Below are positions 17,105-25,898 of a stretch of 39,914 nucleotides of DNA, in pieces. The position numbers were made by a program, and so were the translations under genes. The notes under the pieces were generated by a model. The model had not been told where the DNA came from. It did not search any database and saw only the letters and a program-made list of their open reading frames with translations. Source of the stretch: Lachnospiraceae bacterium (GTDB lineage Bacteria; Bacillota; Clostridia; Lachnospirales; Lachnospiraceae). The stretch spans positions 1-39,914 of the forward strand of contig JAGBBW010000051.1 in assembly GCA_017938285.1 (NCBI GenBank), given 5' to 3'. Numbering within the stretch: position 1 is the first letter of the stretch; each line of letters starts with the position of its first letter.

Positions 17105-18505
17105 CTATACGAAATATGCATCCAGGTCAAAATACGGCTCTAAATATTTCCTTGTATTCAGACACATTTCCCGGAACAGTTCTTTCGACTCTTTTATGGT
17201 TAAGCAGTTACACAATGGCTGATTGACAAACGCCTGGTACACCTTGTCCAGATTTCTTTCCCGGATTCCCTCATAAGCATTATCAATATTGACACAGCAC
17301 CGGTGTACCAGATTGCTGACTCCTGCCGGCAGCGGTTTTGACACCACCGGACGGACACAGTCATTGGAAAATACACAATTTGTCTCCACAATGGAGCCCG
17401 CCGGCATTTGCGGCATCTGTCCCTGATTCGGCATATTGACATTCGTTACCACCGTACCAAAGCCCAACAATGCCTTTAACATATCCACTGCCTCTTCTTC
17501 CGATTTTTCCACCGGAAATTCCTTTCTTCCCTCTGCCATTTCTATGGTATCCGCAATCTTTTTTTCCTGGTCCTGCTCCCGCCAGTCCACGCTGGTCAGA
17601 CCAAACTGCCACTCCTTCACCGTTTCCGGGTCCTTTAAATACCAGTTGTTTGGCAGAAATTCCGCAATATGCCGGTCTCCTGCCGCCGCCAGCGCACCAT
17701 ACCGTTCAAATAAATCAAACTTCATTTTATTTCCATAGGCAAACGGATCTGTTTTAAAAGCGAAGCGGTCTTCTCCAGCCCTCTCAAAATATCCTTCTTC
17801 CCCAAATTTTGCAGCAAATTCAGGTACCAGCGCCAGCAGGTCCATATCCTGGTATTTTGCCTCCGTAATCCATGTAAAATGATTGACACCGCTGGCATCG
17901 GTATAAATCTGACTGCGGTCCACAGAAATCCCCCGCAGCTCCTTTAACATCACCGTCAGCAGTTCCTGGGCATGGAACACCTCATGACAGCAGCCAAATG
18001 CTTTGATCTCCGGAAATACATCATACAGGGTTTTCACGCAGATGCTCATCGGATTTGTAAAATTCACCACCCAGGCCTTTGGGCAGATTTTCTTTATCTT
18101 TTCTGCAAATTCTTCATACAATGGCACCGTACGCATGGCACGTAAAATTCCACCCGGACCCGCCGTGTCCCCTACCGACTGGTAAATGCCGTATTTTTCC
18201 GGTGTATGGACATCACTGCGCATTTCTTTAAACGTGCCCGGAAGGATGGACAAAAGTACAAACGTGGCACCGGACAGTGCTTCCTCCAGCCGGTCATACA
18301 CCTTATATTCAAATACCGAATTTGTTTTTGGATTTTCGTTAATGCGGGCACCGATTTTCGCGTTGCGCTCTGCCGCCTCCCGGTCAATGTCATACAGGGC
18401 AATTTCACCGGACATGCCTTCCGCCACGGCAAGGTCTGCCATGAAGATGCGGGCCCAGAGCTTGGAGCCGCCGCCGATGTAACAGATTTTAATGGTACGG
18501 TTCAT
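17105..18505 (-). CDS. Glycoside hydrolase family 4 protein (LplD/alpha-galacturonidase or alpha-glucosidase-like)
   Basis: A 466-residue protein with the GH4 NAD-binding start IKICYIGGGSKLW (GGGS at 11-14), GGILRAMRTVP (118-128), NFTNPM (148-153), metal-binding CHEV (173-176) and NHFTW (207-211). GH4 enzymes use NAD+, Mn2+ and redox-elimination chemistry. The CHxx motif sorts non-phosphorylated substrates from the CNxP phosphoglycosidases, so a free glycoside is expected. LplB, LplC and a binding lipoprotein downstream mirror Bacillus lplABCD, whose LplD has been reported to act on alpha-galacturonides; that substrate is a hypothesis here. AAAGGAGG precedes the start and the -10 carries a cre site. 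Confidence 0.9.
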   Translation of the reverse strand: MNRTIKICYIGGGSKLWARIFMADLAVAEGMSGEIALYDIDREAAERNAKIGARINENPKTNSVFEYKVYDRLEEALSGATFVLLSILPGTFKEMRSDVHTPEKYGIYQSVGDTAGPGGILRAMRTVPLYEEFAEKIKKICPKAWVVNFTNPMSICVKTLYDVFPEIKAFGCCHEVFHAQELLTVMLKELRGISVDRSQIYTDASGVNHFTWITEAKYQDMDLLALVPEFAAKFGEEGYFERAGEDRFAFKTDPFAYGNKMKFDLFERYGALAAAGDRHIAEFLPNNWYLKDPETVKEWQFGLTSVDWREQDQEKKIADTIEMAEGRKEFPVEKSEEEAVDMLKALLGFGTVVTNVNMPNQGQMPQMPAGSIVETNCVFSNDCVRPVVSKPLPAGVSNLVHRCCVNIDNAYEGIRERNLDKVYQAFVNQPLCNCLTIKESKELFREMCLNTRKYLEPYFDLDAYFV

Positions 18506-18532
18506 AGGGAGCCTCCTTTAGGGTTTTCTTTT

Positions 18533-18561
18533 ATTGTAAACGCTTTCATAGTTCTTGTCCA
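18533..18561 (-). promoter_or_regulatory. GH4 promoter with overlapping CcpA cre site
   Basis: On the minus strand, TGGACA (18561-18556), 17-bp spacer, TACAAT (18538-18533). The sequence ATGAAAGCGTTTACA (18549-18535) matches the cre consensus WTGNAANCGNWNNCW at every position and covers the -10, predicting carbon catabolite repression by blocking RNA polymerase. Confidence 0.82.
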
Positions 18562-18594
18562 GAAAAAATATTTTCAGCTATATTTTATCTTATG

Positions 18595-18774
18595 GCAGGT
18601 TCTCCCTGTACCATATCCGTGTCCGCCTAACTCTTCCTACACCTGTCCGCCCCTGTCGGACGCAGCCATAGAGAACTACCTTTATACGATAGACTTTCAA
18701 TGGCTGTGTTCGCCAAGGGCGGACAGGTGCGTCAGAGATGTCGGACACTTGGATATGGTACAGGGAGAACCTGC
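18595..18774. repeat. 180-nt long hairpin (inverted repeat)
   Basis: A perfect 24-bp pair closes the structure (18595-18618 with 18751-18774). Then come GTGTCCG (18619-18625) with CGGACAC (18742-18748), ACCTGTCCGCCC (18641-18652) with GGGCGGACAGGT (18717-18728), and CAGCCAT (18663-18669) with ATGGCTG (18700-18706). It contains no gene. It lies between the GH4 promoter and the structured repeat copy. A fold-back mobile element (MITE-like) or a stable RNA are both possible; TTATG occurs at both flanks but not symmetrically. Confidence 0.8.
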
Positions 18775-18795
18775 GAGTTATGTTGTGACAAGCTG

Positions 18796-18938
18796 GTTAC
18801 TGTTCACAGAGCACTCAGACACTTGCTGTCGGAGTGCGAAAGAATATGATTCAGGTGTGAGCAGGCTCCTTTTGCGAAGCAAAACTTTAAATGAGCCTGC
18901 GAATCGTTACTGTTTATGAGGTACGAATGAACAGTAAC
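18796..18938 (+). ncRNA. Structured repeat element, copy 1 (candidate structured RNA)
   Basis: The outer stem is GTTACTGTTCA (18796-18806) with TGAACAGTAAC (18928-18938). The second stem is GCACTC (18811-18816) with GAGTGC (18832-18837), and its loop holds CACTTGCTG. The third stem is GCAGGCTC (18861-18868) with GAGCCTGC (18893-18900), topped by TTTTGC-GAA-GCAAAA. Loop CACTTG (18820-18825) can pair with CAGGTG (18852-18857) as a pseudoknot. The second copy at 30761-30894 keeps all stems with different bases. Sits upstream of the esterase promoter in the same orientation. Confidence 0.65.
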
Positions 18939-18976
18939 ACAAGCTGACGAAAAAAGTTACTGTTTATTTGAAGCAG

Positions 18977-19005
18977 TAGACTTTTGAAAATAATAGAGGT
19001 ATAAT
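18977..19005 (+). promoter_or_regulatory. Promoter of the esterase gene
   Basis: TAGACT (18977-18982), 17-bp spacer, TATAAT (19000-19005), about 53 nt before the start codon at 19059. The interval 18939-18976 contains a third GTTACTGTT copy (18956-18964) but no gene. Confidence 0.6.
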
Positions 19006-19058
19006 CACATACTGGAAACAAAACAACAATATCAAATATTTACAACTACAGGTGCACC

Positions 19059-19976
19059 ATGGGAATACAAATCAGAGAAGCAAAAAGTGAAGAAATGAAA
19101 AAGAACATCCGCATCGTCCAACAGATGACAAAGAGAATGGGCTTTGATGAGAATATGGATAAAGTCAACTGGTCCTTTGTACGGTTGATTTCTAATTTTG
19201 GTTATCAATTTATGCCCAAAGAAAAGGGTGTAACGTATACCAAAGTAAAGCTGGGAAAAACAAAAGCACTGGTTTCCGAATACGGACAGGCAGACGATAC
19301 GAATCTTATTCTGTACATTCATGGCGGAGGCTTTGTTTCTGGAAGCGCCGCCTCCTCAAAGGGTTACAGCTCCATGCTGGCAAAATATTCCGGCTATAAA
19401 GTAATTGCCGTTGATTATGCCCTGGCACCGGAACATGCTTTTCCGAAAGGATTTGAGGACTGTTATCATGCCTTTTGTAAAATTATACGCCAATACCCAA
19501 AGGCTAAAATCACTTTGGCCGGAGAGAGTGCAGGTGCCAATTTGTGTCTTGCCCTTGCATTAAAAGCAAAGAGCACAAAGAAAATTTCCTGTATTTTGGT
19601 CCATAGTCCCATTATTGATTTTACCGGCAGTCTGGACAGAAGCGAACACGAAATAGATGATTTTACCGTAAAAGAAGGGTGTCTGAAACCACTGAATGAC
19701 ATTTATGTGAAAAATCACAAGGCAGGTCACCCTTACATTTCTCCATTGTTTGGTGATTACAATGACTTTCCACCAACGTTTATTACTTGCGACCACAATG
19801 AAACACTTTATGCCGATGCAAAAGCATTGTACAAAAAATGTGAACAGGCGAATGTAGAAGCTGAATTAATAGAAGTAAAAGGAACATTCCATGCATTTGC
19901 CACGATTGGAACCGGAACACCCGAAACAGAGCAGATTTTAAAAGAAACCATAGCATTTATAAAGAAACACGCATAA
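19059..19976 (+). CDS. Alpha/beta hydrolase, hormone-sensitive-lipase-like esterase
   Basis: A 305-residue protein with the oxyanion-hole motif HGGGF (residues 88-92) and nucleophile GESAGAN near 149-155. An acidic residue lies in the TFITCDHNETLY region (near 240) and the catalytic His in FHAF near 275. This is the HSL/bacterial carboxylesterase (family IV) pattern, cytoplasmic with no signal peptide. Substrates of the family are short acyl or acetyl esters; a role in deacetylating imported sugars is conceivable because the sugar locus lies divergently upstream, but that is inference. The ribosome site is weak (AGGTG). Confidence 0.88.
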   Translation: MGIQIREAKSEEMKKNIRIVQQMTKRMGFDENMDKVNWSFVRLISNFGYQFMPKEKGVTYTKVKLGKTKALVSEYGQADDTNLILYIHGGGFVSGSAASSKGYSSMLAKYSGYKVIAVDYALAPEHAFPKGFEDCYHAFCKIIRQYPKAKITLAGESAGANLCLALALKAKSTKKISCILVHSPIIDFTGSLDRSEHEIDDFTVKEGCLKPLNDIYVKNHKAGHPYISPLFGDYNDFPPTFITCDHNETLYADAKALYKKCEQANVEAELIEVKGTFHAFATIGTGTPETEQILKETIAFIKKHA

Positions 19977-20034
19977 ATAAAGCATTGCAAAGAATCTTTG
20001 CGCCCCATTTTACCCCATGTAAAACACGGATTGC

Positions 20035-20062
20035 TTGTCAAATATGGATTCCCGTCTAAAAT
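20035..20062 (+). promoter_or_regulatory. Promoter of the XRE/MATE pair
   Basis: TTGTCA (20035-20040), 16-bp spacer, TAAAAT (20057-20062), followed by AAGGAGG and the start at 20086. Confidence 0.55.
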
Positions 20063-20085
20063 AAAACCGTAAGGAGGAAACAGTC

Positions 20086-20574
20086 ATGCAGTTAGGTCAG
20101 ACCATCGTAAACATAAGAAAAGAGCACCAGATGACCCAGGAACAGTTTGCTGCAAAATTTAATGTAACCCGACAAACAGTTTCTAACTGGGAGAATGAAA
20201 AGAGTTATCCTGATTTATTGACCCTGGTAAAAATCAGTGATGAATTCAATTGTTCTCTCGACACCATGTTAAAGGAGAATCCAGAAATGACAGAAAAAAT
20301 GAATAACAATATGAAATACGGGGAATCCCATGGCTACATTGGAGGAATATGCTCCATCTTTCTTTTTATTTTTGTGACAGAAATGCTGATTATGAATATG
20401 GGCAGCTGGTACATACTGCTCGGCTATTTTTTAATTATTTTTGCAAACGCAGACGGAATAAAGCTTGTACTGAAGGACTTAAAGAAAGAAACGCTCAAAA
20501 CAAAGCTGCAGTTTGCCGGTATTCTGCTGCTGACCGTAGTGATTTCCAGCGGAGTACTTTACTATATTAAGTAA
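20086..20574 (+). CDS. XRE family regulator with two membrane helices
   Basis: A 162-residue protein. Residues 5-60 form a Cro/CI-type helix-turn-helix (MTQEQFAAKFNVTRQTVSNW, then DLLTLVKISDEFNCSLD). Two or three hydrophobic helices follow in the C-terminal half (SIFLFIFVTEMLIMNMG, WYILLGYFLIIFA and FAGILLLTVVISSGVLYYI), so it is a membrane-tethered regulator. The MATE exporter starts 46 nt downstream, suggesting control of that gene. A strong AAGGAGG is present. Confidence 0.88.
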   Translation: MQLGQTIVNIRKEHQMTQEQFAAKFNVTRQTVSNWENEKSYPDLLTLVKISDEFNCSLDTMLKENPEMTEKMNNNMKYGESHGYIGGICSIFLFIFVTEMLIMNMGSWYILLGYFLIIFANADGIKLVLKDLKKETLKTKLQFAGILLLTVVISSGVLYYIK

Positions 20575-20620
20575 TCCTACGCACCCATTTATTATACCTG
20601 TAACTAAAAGGAAGTGACCT

Positions 20621-21967
20621 ATGAAAGACATGACCAAGGGCTCTGCCCTGAACCACCTCTGTGCTTACGCCCTGCCATTGCTCCTCGGCAACTGGTTCCA
20701 GATGGGCTACAACGCCATCGACTCCATTATTGCCGGGCGTTTCATCGGCAAAGACGCTCTCGCTGCGGTAGGCATTGCCTCTCCGCTGATGAACCTGACG
20801 ATTTTATCCATCTCCGGCCTCTGCATCGGTGCCGGGGTTCTTTTGAGTGAGTTTTTTGGTGCCAAAGACTGGAACTCCCTGCGGACCCAGTTCTCCACCA
20901 CCCTGCTCTCCGGTGGTCTCATAAGTATTCTGGTTGCTGCCCTTGGTATCCTGTTTACTACTCCAATCCTTAAGCTGCTCTCTGTACCGGAAGAAATTCT
21001 TCCCACAACTGCGCTTTACGTGGGAATTACCTTCCTTGGCACACCGTTCACTTTCTTTTATAATGCCCTGTCTGCCGCCCTGAAAAGCGTGGGAGACTCT
21101 AAAACACCATTAAAATTTCTGATGTTCGCTTCGATTTTAAACGGTATTCTGGACATCATTTTTATTGGTGGGCTTGGCTTTGGCATTATCTGCAGTGCCA
21201 CCACCACCGTCATTGCGGAGGCTTTTTCTGCCCTGCTTGCCGCTCTGTACCTCATCCGGCATATCCCGGAACTTTGTCCTCAGAAAGGAGAATGGACGAT
21301 TAACCGGGAATATTTGAAAAAGACTTTCCAGTTTGGCGGTGTTTCTGCCCTGCAGCAGTCGGTCCAGCCCATTGGCAAAATTCTGATTCAGAGCCAGGTC
21401 AACGCCCTTGGTGTCAATGTTATCGCTGCCTTCAACGCTGTGTCCCGCATTGATGCCTTCGCCCTTGTTCCGGGACAGAGCATCGGTCAGGCCGTGACCA
21501 CCTACATTGCCCAGAACCGCGGAGCAGACAAAAAAGAACGTATTGCCGGAGGATACCGCACCGGAGTCTGCCTGGAAATTGCCTACTGGCTGTTCTTCGC
21601 CACCATTACCTTTTTCTTCAAACGAAATATTATGTCCTGGTTTGTCACCGGAGAAGATTCTGCCGCCATCATTGATATCGGCGTGGAATACCTGTCCCTT
21701 ATGGTAATTTTCTACCTGTGGCCTGCCATGACCAACTGCGTCCAGGGCTTTTTCCGTGGCATGGGAAAATTAAAAATCACCCTGTTCGGCACCTTTATCC
21801 AGACCAGCATCCGGGTCGTTATGACCTATACCCTCGCTCCGTCCATGGGAATCCGTGGAATTGCCCTTGCCTGTGCCGCCGGCTGGACCATGATGTTATT
21901 ATGGGAAATTCCGTTGTGTATCCGGGAAATTTATCTTATACGGAAACAACACAGCCAAACCCTTTAA
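20621..21967 (+). CDS. MATE family efflux transporter
   Basis: A 448-residue protein with twelve predicted membrane helices in two homologous halves. The characteristic MATE segments are WFQMGYNAIDSIIAGRFIG near residue 26 and FNAVSRIDAFALVPGQSIGQ near 274. It exports cationic drugs or metabolites by Na+ or H+ exchange. The start follows AAGGAAGTG. Its stop lies 4 nt from the stop of the convergent gene at 21972, with no terminator between. Confidence 0.93.
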   Translation: MKDMTKGSALNHLCAYALPLLLGNWFQMGYNAIDSIIAGRFIGKDALAAVGIASPLMNLTILSISGLCIGAGVLLSEFFGAKDWNSLRTQFSTTLLSGGLISILVAALGILFTTPILKLLSVPEEILPTTALYVGITFLGTPFTFFYNALSAALKSVGDSKTPLKFLMFASILNGILDIIFIGGLGFGIICSATTTVIAEAFSALLAALYLIRHIPELCPQKGEWTINREYLKKTFQFGGVSALQQSVQPIGKILIQSQVNALGVNVIAAFNAVSRIDAFALVPGQSIGQAVTTYIAQNRGADKKERIAGGYRTGVCLEIAYWLFFATITFFFKRNIMSWFVTGEDSAAIIDIGVEYLSLMVIFYLWPAMTNCVQGFFRGMGKLKITLFGTFIQTSIRVVMTYTLAPSMGIRGIALACAAGWTMMLLWEIPLCIREIYLIRKQHSQTL

Positions 21968-21971
21968 GCCC

Positions 21972-22655
21972 TTATTTTTTCACATAGCCTGCAACAAACC
22001 CGGTGGAGCGTTCTCCCTTGTGACTTTCGAACCAAGGGTCAATTCCCCACGCTTTGGAAATTGCCATAACAGAATCCTCGTTTGCAAACTCCACGGTTTC
22101 CCAGTCATCCTCCTCTGACGTAAGATAGGAACCAAACCCAAGCTCCCGCTCCTCCGGTGTCATCTCTCCTTCGCTTTCCACCTCGCCGGACTCACCAAGG
22201 AAATAATATCTGCGGACCGTCTCCCCCTTCTTAAACTTTGCCCAGGTATGTAAATCCACAATCCGGTACGTGGCAAAAAACAACATTTCATCAAACAACC
22301 CTGCCGTTTCCCGCAACCGTTCCACATCATCTGCCAGTTCTTCCATATCACTGACAATCACATAACCATCCATAACCGGACTGACAAAAACCTTTCCAAA
22401 CCGTCTGACCTCCAGACCGGATTCCCAGTTTGCCACCTGCACATTCCCAAGCTGCAGCTTTTCCATCACTTCCTCCGGTGTACTGTTTTTCACCGCCAGC
22501 CAGGAGGTTTTGTATCCAAGAAATGCCGGTTCGTCCGGTTCTGTCGTAATGGTTAGTCCTGGCATCCGCAGTACCTTTGGGACTTCTGCCTTTTGCTTTT
22601 CAGATGTAGTTTCCCCAGTCCTGCTGCGCTTCTTAAAAAAATCAAATAATCCCAT
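21972..22655 (-). CDS. Protein of unknown function, MGLFDFF start
   Basis: The start at 22655 is chosen because GGAGG lies 7 nt upstream; a longer frame from 22703 would overlap the upstream gene. The 227-residue soluble protein begins MGLFDFFKKRSRTGE, a start seen in many small uncharacterised Firmicute proteins, and continues as an acidic alpha/beta domain. There is no signal peptide or membrane helix. It has no motif I can assign. It follows the serine hydrolase by 25 nt and is probably co-transcribed with it. Confidence 0.75.
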   Translation of the reverse strand: MGLFDFFKKRSRTGETTSEKQKAEVPKVLRMPGLTITTEPDEPAFLGYKTSWLAVKNSTPEEVMEKLQLGNVQVANWESGLEVRRFGKVFVSPVMDGYVIVSDMEELADDVERLRETAGLFDEMLFFATYRIVDLHTWAKFKKGETVRRYYFLGESGEVESEGEMTPEERELGFGSYLTSEEDDWETVEFANEDSVMAISKAWGIDPWFESHKGERSTGFVAGYVKK

Positions 22656-22680
22656 CACTGCCTCCTGTAAATTCACCATG

Positions 22681-23856
22681 CTATAAACTTTCCAGCGCCC
22701 CATACGTCACTGCCCGGACCTTCCGGGTCAGTTCCCAGAAGCCAGTTCCGCACCGCTGGATAAAAAACAGCAGCACCATGTTCTCCTCCGGGTTCACTGT
22801 CACATAGTTCCCGGTCCAGCCGTCCCAGCCGAACTCACCAATACTTCCATTGGTCCCTGCCAGGCCTTTGTCCTCCAGACACCGCATCAAGCAGCCATAC
22901 CCATACCCCTGCACACTGTCCCAGTTATAGTTCGTCCGTTGTTCTTCCGTCAGATGGTTCTGTGCCATAAATTCCACCGTTTTTTCACCCAGAATCCGTA
23001 CATTTCCAAGCTTTCCTTTGTTCAAAAGCATTTGCGCAAACTTTGCATAATCGTCTATTGTGGAAACCATTCCGGCACCACCGGATTCAAACGCCACATC
23101 TGACTTATAATATTCCCCCAGGTGGCTGCGGTTTAATGGGTGCAGCCCCTTCGCTGCCTCATCCCACTCATACGCCGTAGCAAAACGGTCCCATTTTTCC
23201 TCCGGCACAAAAAATCCGGTGTCTGTCATGCCAAGAGGCGCAAAAATTTCCTCCTGTAAAAACTGCCCGAACTTCTTTCCGGAAACCGCCTCCACCACAG
23301 CCCCCAGGATATCCGCTGAAAATCCGTACATCCACTGCTCTCCCGGCTGGAATACAAGGGGAAGCTTTGCAATTTCCTGCATCCATTCCATGGTATCCAC
23401 AATCTCTCCTGCCTCTCTCCGGGCTATCAGCTCCCGGAATACTTTGTCCATCCGGCGTCCGGTCTCCAGCTCTTCACAAGGGTAAGGAATGCCCGTAGTC
23501 ATGTTCAGGCAGTCCCAGATAGTAAAATCACGGTTTGCCGGAACCTCTCCTGCCTCTGTCCAGACCGTCATGTTCCGGAAACATGGAAGATAGTTACACA
23601 CCGCGTCCCTGATATCCAGCTCACCCCGCTCAAACAGAATCATTACCGCTGCTGCCGTCACCGGCTTTGACATGGAATACATGTGAAAAATGGTGTCCCG
23701 CCGCATTGGTATATGACGTTCTTTGTCAGATTCCCCGTACACTTTTCTGTATTTTTCCTCGCCGTCTTTGAGAACAAGAAGACTGGCACCGGCAATTTCC
23801 CCGGCAGCTATGTAATGGTTGACTAAATTATCAATCGTGGATGAATAGTGGAACAT
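22681..23856 (-). CDS. Serine hydrolase, beta-lactamase class C-like family
   Basis: The ATG at 23856 follows AGGAGG; an in-frame ATG at 23892 lacks a ribosome site. The 391-residue protein has the SxxK nucleophile motif SMSK (61-64) followed by PVTAAAVMILFERGELD, and the tyrosine motif region WMYGFSADILGAVVEAVSG. No signal peptide is visible, so it is a cytoplasmic EstB-like esterase or peptidase rather than a secreted penicillin-hydrolysing enzyme. The substrate is unknown. Confidence 0.88.
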   Translation of the reverse strand: MFHYSSTIDNLVNHYIAAGEIAGASLLVLKDGEEKYRKVYGESDKERHIPMRRDTIFHMYSMSKPVTAAAVMILFERGELDIRDAVCNYLPCFRNMTVWTEAGEVPANRDFTIWDCLNMTTGIPYPCEELETGRRMDKVFRELIARREAGEIVDTMEWMQEIAKLPLVFQPGEQWMYGFSADILGAVVEAVSGKKFGQFLQEEIFAPLGMTDTGFFVPEEKWDRFATAYEWDEAAKGLHPLNRSHLGEYYKSDVAFESGGAGMVSTIDDYAKFAQMLLNKGKLGNVRILGEKTVEFMAQNHLTEEQRTNYNWDSVQGYGYGCLMRCLEDKGLAGTNGSIGEFGWDGWTGNYVTVNPEENMVLLFFIQRCGTGFWELTRKVRAVTYGALESL

Positions 23857-23956
23857 AAGCACCTCCTGTTTTTTCAGTAACTTTAGAATCATATCCTTTT
23901 ATCTGTAGGATACCTTTTGTGAATGGGTTCGTCAAGCGGGATTTTGCTTTGCAAAA

Positions 23957-24019
23957 GGCTTTTGGAAACACCGTATCCGAAAGCATACTTTTCCGATACA
24001 GGCATCATTTCCAAAAGCC
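23957..24019 (-). terminator. Long imperfect hairpin after the chemotaxis receptor gene
   Basis: GGCTTTTGGAAA (23957-23968) pairs with TTTCCAAAAGCC (24008-24019). An inner arm GTATCCGAAA (23973-23982) pairs nine of ten with TTTCCGATAC. In the minus direction it is followed by TTTTGC, a short T-run. Next to it is ATTTTGC-TTT-GCAAAA (23941-23956), the same palindrome type as in the structured repeats. Confidence 0.55.
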
Positions 24020-24043
24020 CCAATTCAGCAATCTGTTCTTTTT

Positions 24044-25786
24044 TTAGTACAATTTAAATTTATTTACCTGCTCCGCCAGCTCAGCCGCCCGTGCCGCCAG
24101 TTCCTCGCTGGTTGCCAGGCTTTCTTCTGCGGAAGCCGCATTTTCCTGGGTAATCGCCGATACCTGGCCAATTCCCTCTTCTACCTGCTTTAATAATGCC
24201 GCCTGCTCCTCTGCAGTCTCCTTGGAGCCTTTTGCAGTACCTGCAAAAACCGTCATTTCTTTAATAATTTCATCAAACGCCACCGCTGTGGAAGCTGTAA
24301 TTTCGTTACCCTTTTCAATCTCTGCCACTGTCTTTTCAATCAGTTCCTTTGTGCTGACTGCTGCCTGGGCACTGTCCATTGCCAGCTTTCCAATCTGGTC
24401 AGCTACCACTGCAAAGCCACGGCCTGCTTCCCCGGCCCTTGCCGCCTCAATAGAAGCATTCAGTGACAACAGACTGGTCTGGTCCGCAATCTCCTCAATA
24501 GCGGTAATAATATTGGAAATTTCTGCAGAAATGTCTTTGATACGCTGCATTTCCTCCTGTAATTCCTGTACCTGCTCCCGCTTAACTTCTGCCCCACGGA
24601 CAGAAGCCATAACACCTTCATAGCCCTGCTCTGCCTGTTTTGCATTTTCCATTGCCATATTGCTGATGGTATTGATGGTGGCGGTCAGTTCTTCCACGGA
24701 ACCTGCCTGCTGCTCTGTGCTGTACGCCAGTTCATTGGCAGCTGTTGCTACTTCATCCGCACCCTTGTCTACCTGGCCGGAAACATCATTAATATTCGTC
24801 AGCGTTTTATTAAATTCCTTCAATATGTACATAAAAGATTCTTTAATGGTAGAGAAATCCCCAAGGAAATCTGTGATTTCCCCAAAATTCTTTGTCAGAT
24901 CTCCTTTTGCCATATCAGACAGAATACCGGAAATTTCGGTTATGTAGCCATTCAGTGTCTGCATGGTAGTCCTCATGGCGTCAGCCAGTATTCCAAGTTC
25001 ATCCTGGGATTCGTGTTTTATTCCCGTGTATGCCTCCATTTCACCCTGCTGCATTGCCGCTGCTGCCTGGGTAATCTCTCCCAGAGGCTCACAGATCATC
25101 TTTGTTACCTTCTTTGTAATGCGGATTGCCATAAACGTTACCAGTGCCAGCTCCGCAATACCCACAATAACAAGAAGGAAGGAAATCTGGGAAGCATGCA
25201 CACAGTATTCCCTGCTGACAGCCATAATCTCATCTGCCAGAACTTCCACTTCCTCATAGATTTCTTCCACGGTAGCACTGACTGTTTCCGAATAATAATA
25301 ACCGGCAGATTCTATCCTGCCCTTGGAAAGCATATCTACAATAATATCAATATCTTCCCGCATACCAGTCATTCTGGTGTGGATGGCTTCCAGCTTCTCT
25401 TTACTTTCCTCCGAAATTAACGACTCCATCAGTATACCATACGCCTCTTCCAGACTTGCCCAGTCTGCTTCAATGGCAGCAACCGTATCCCCCGCAATTT
25501 TGTCCACATCCGCCAGAATCAGACTGCCCTCCGCCCTGGCATAGTTGATTTCCTTCGGAATATCATTCAGGGAATACCGAATTTCTCCAATATAAAAGGC
25601 GTTTCTTACCGGTCCCTGGTACATTCTCTCCACATATCGTTCAATTCCTATCATACAGCCAAGCAGAATAGCCATAATAATAGCACTGCACAAAATTATC
25701 AGTCCATGTGATATCGTCAGTTTTTTCTTAATCGGTGCATTTTTTAACATTTCCCCAAAACTGGTTTTGCTTTTCTTTTTCCCCAT
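24044..25786 (-). CDS. Methyl-accepting chemotaxis protein
   Basis: The start at 25786 is preferred (AAGG upstream); an in-frame ATG at 25831 has no ribosome site. The 580-residue protein has a first membrane helix ([21 protein letters not shown]), an outer four-helix-bundle sensor of about 150 residues and a second helix ([19 protein letters not shown]). A HAMP domain and a long coiled-coil signalling domain follow, with the conserved tip [20 protein letters not shown]. It lacks a C-terminal methyltransferase-docking pentapeptide. No other chemotaxis gene is nearby, so it is an orphan receptor. Confidence 0.93.
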   Translation of the reverse strand: MGKKKSKTSFGEMLKNAPIKKKLTISHGLIILCSAIIMAILLGCMIGIERYVERMYQGPVRNAFYIGEIRYSLNDIPKEINYARAEGSLILADVDKIAGDTVAAIEADWASLEEAYGILMESLISEESKEKLEAIHTRMTGMREDIDIIVDMLSKGRIESAGYYYSETVSATVEEIYEEVEVLADEIMAVSREYCVHASQISFLLVIVGIAELALVTFMAIRITKKVTKMICEPLGEITQAAAAMQQGEMEAYTGIKHESQDELGILADAMRTTMQTLNGYITEISGILSDMAKGDLTKNFGEITDFLGDFSTIKESFMYILKEFNKTLTNINDVSGQVDKGADEVATAANELAYSTEQQAGSVEELTATINTISNMAMENAKQAEQGYEGVMASVRGAEVKREQVQELQEEMQRIKDISAEISNIITAIEEIADQTSLLSLNASIEAARAGEAGRGFAVVADQIGKLAMDSAQAAVSTKELIEKTVAEIEKGNEITASTAVAFDEIIKEMTVFAGTAKGSKETAEEQAALLKQVEEGIGQVSAITQENAASAEESLATSEELAARAAELAEQVNKFKLY

Positions 25787-25843
25787 AAATACCTTCGCCT
25801 TTCCTGAATATAACTTGTTCACTCCATACAACTAATCATATTC

Positions 25844-25897
25844 ATTCTACAATATCTTCCTTTCAGGCGTCAAGTACTTTTTGTAAGCACTTACAAA
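25844..25897 (-). promoter_or_regulatory. Chemotaxis-receptor promoter with upstream palindrome
   Basis: On the minus strand, TTGACG (25873-25868), 18-bp spacer, TAGAAT (25849-25844). Just upstream is the perfect palindrome TTTGTAAG-CA-CTTACAAA (25880-25897), which resembles a cre or LacI-family operator but has TG in place of the central CG. Confidence 0.6.
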
Positions 25898-25898
25898 C

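Noticed and set aside
18206-18919. 237-residue plus-strand frame covering the GH4 start, the long hairpin and part of the structured repeat
   Set aside because: It runs through a GH4 antisense region, a promoter and palindromes; no ribosome site and no protein-like pattern.
19984-20002. Terminator after the esterase gene (GCAAAGA-A-TCTTTGC)
   Set aside because: Loop is too short for a normal hairpin and only a weak T-stretch follows at a distance.
22681-23856. Antibiotic-resistance beta-lactamase
   Set aside because: SMSK and YGFS motifs fit the broad EstB-like serine hydrolase group; there is no export signal and no resistance context.
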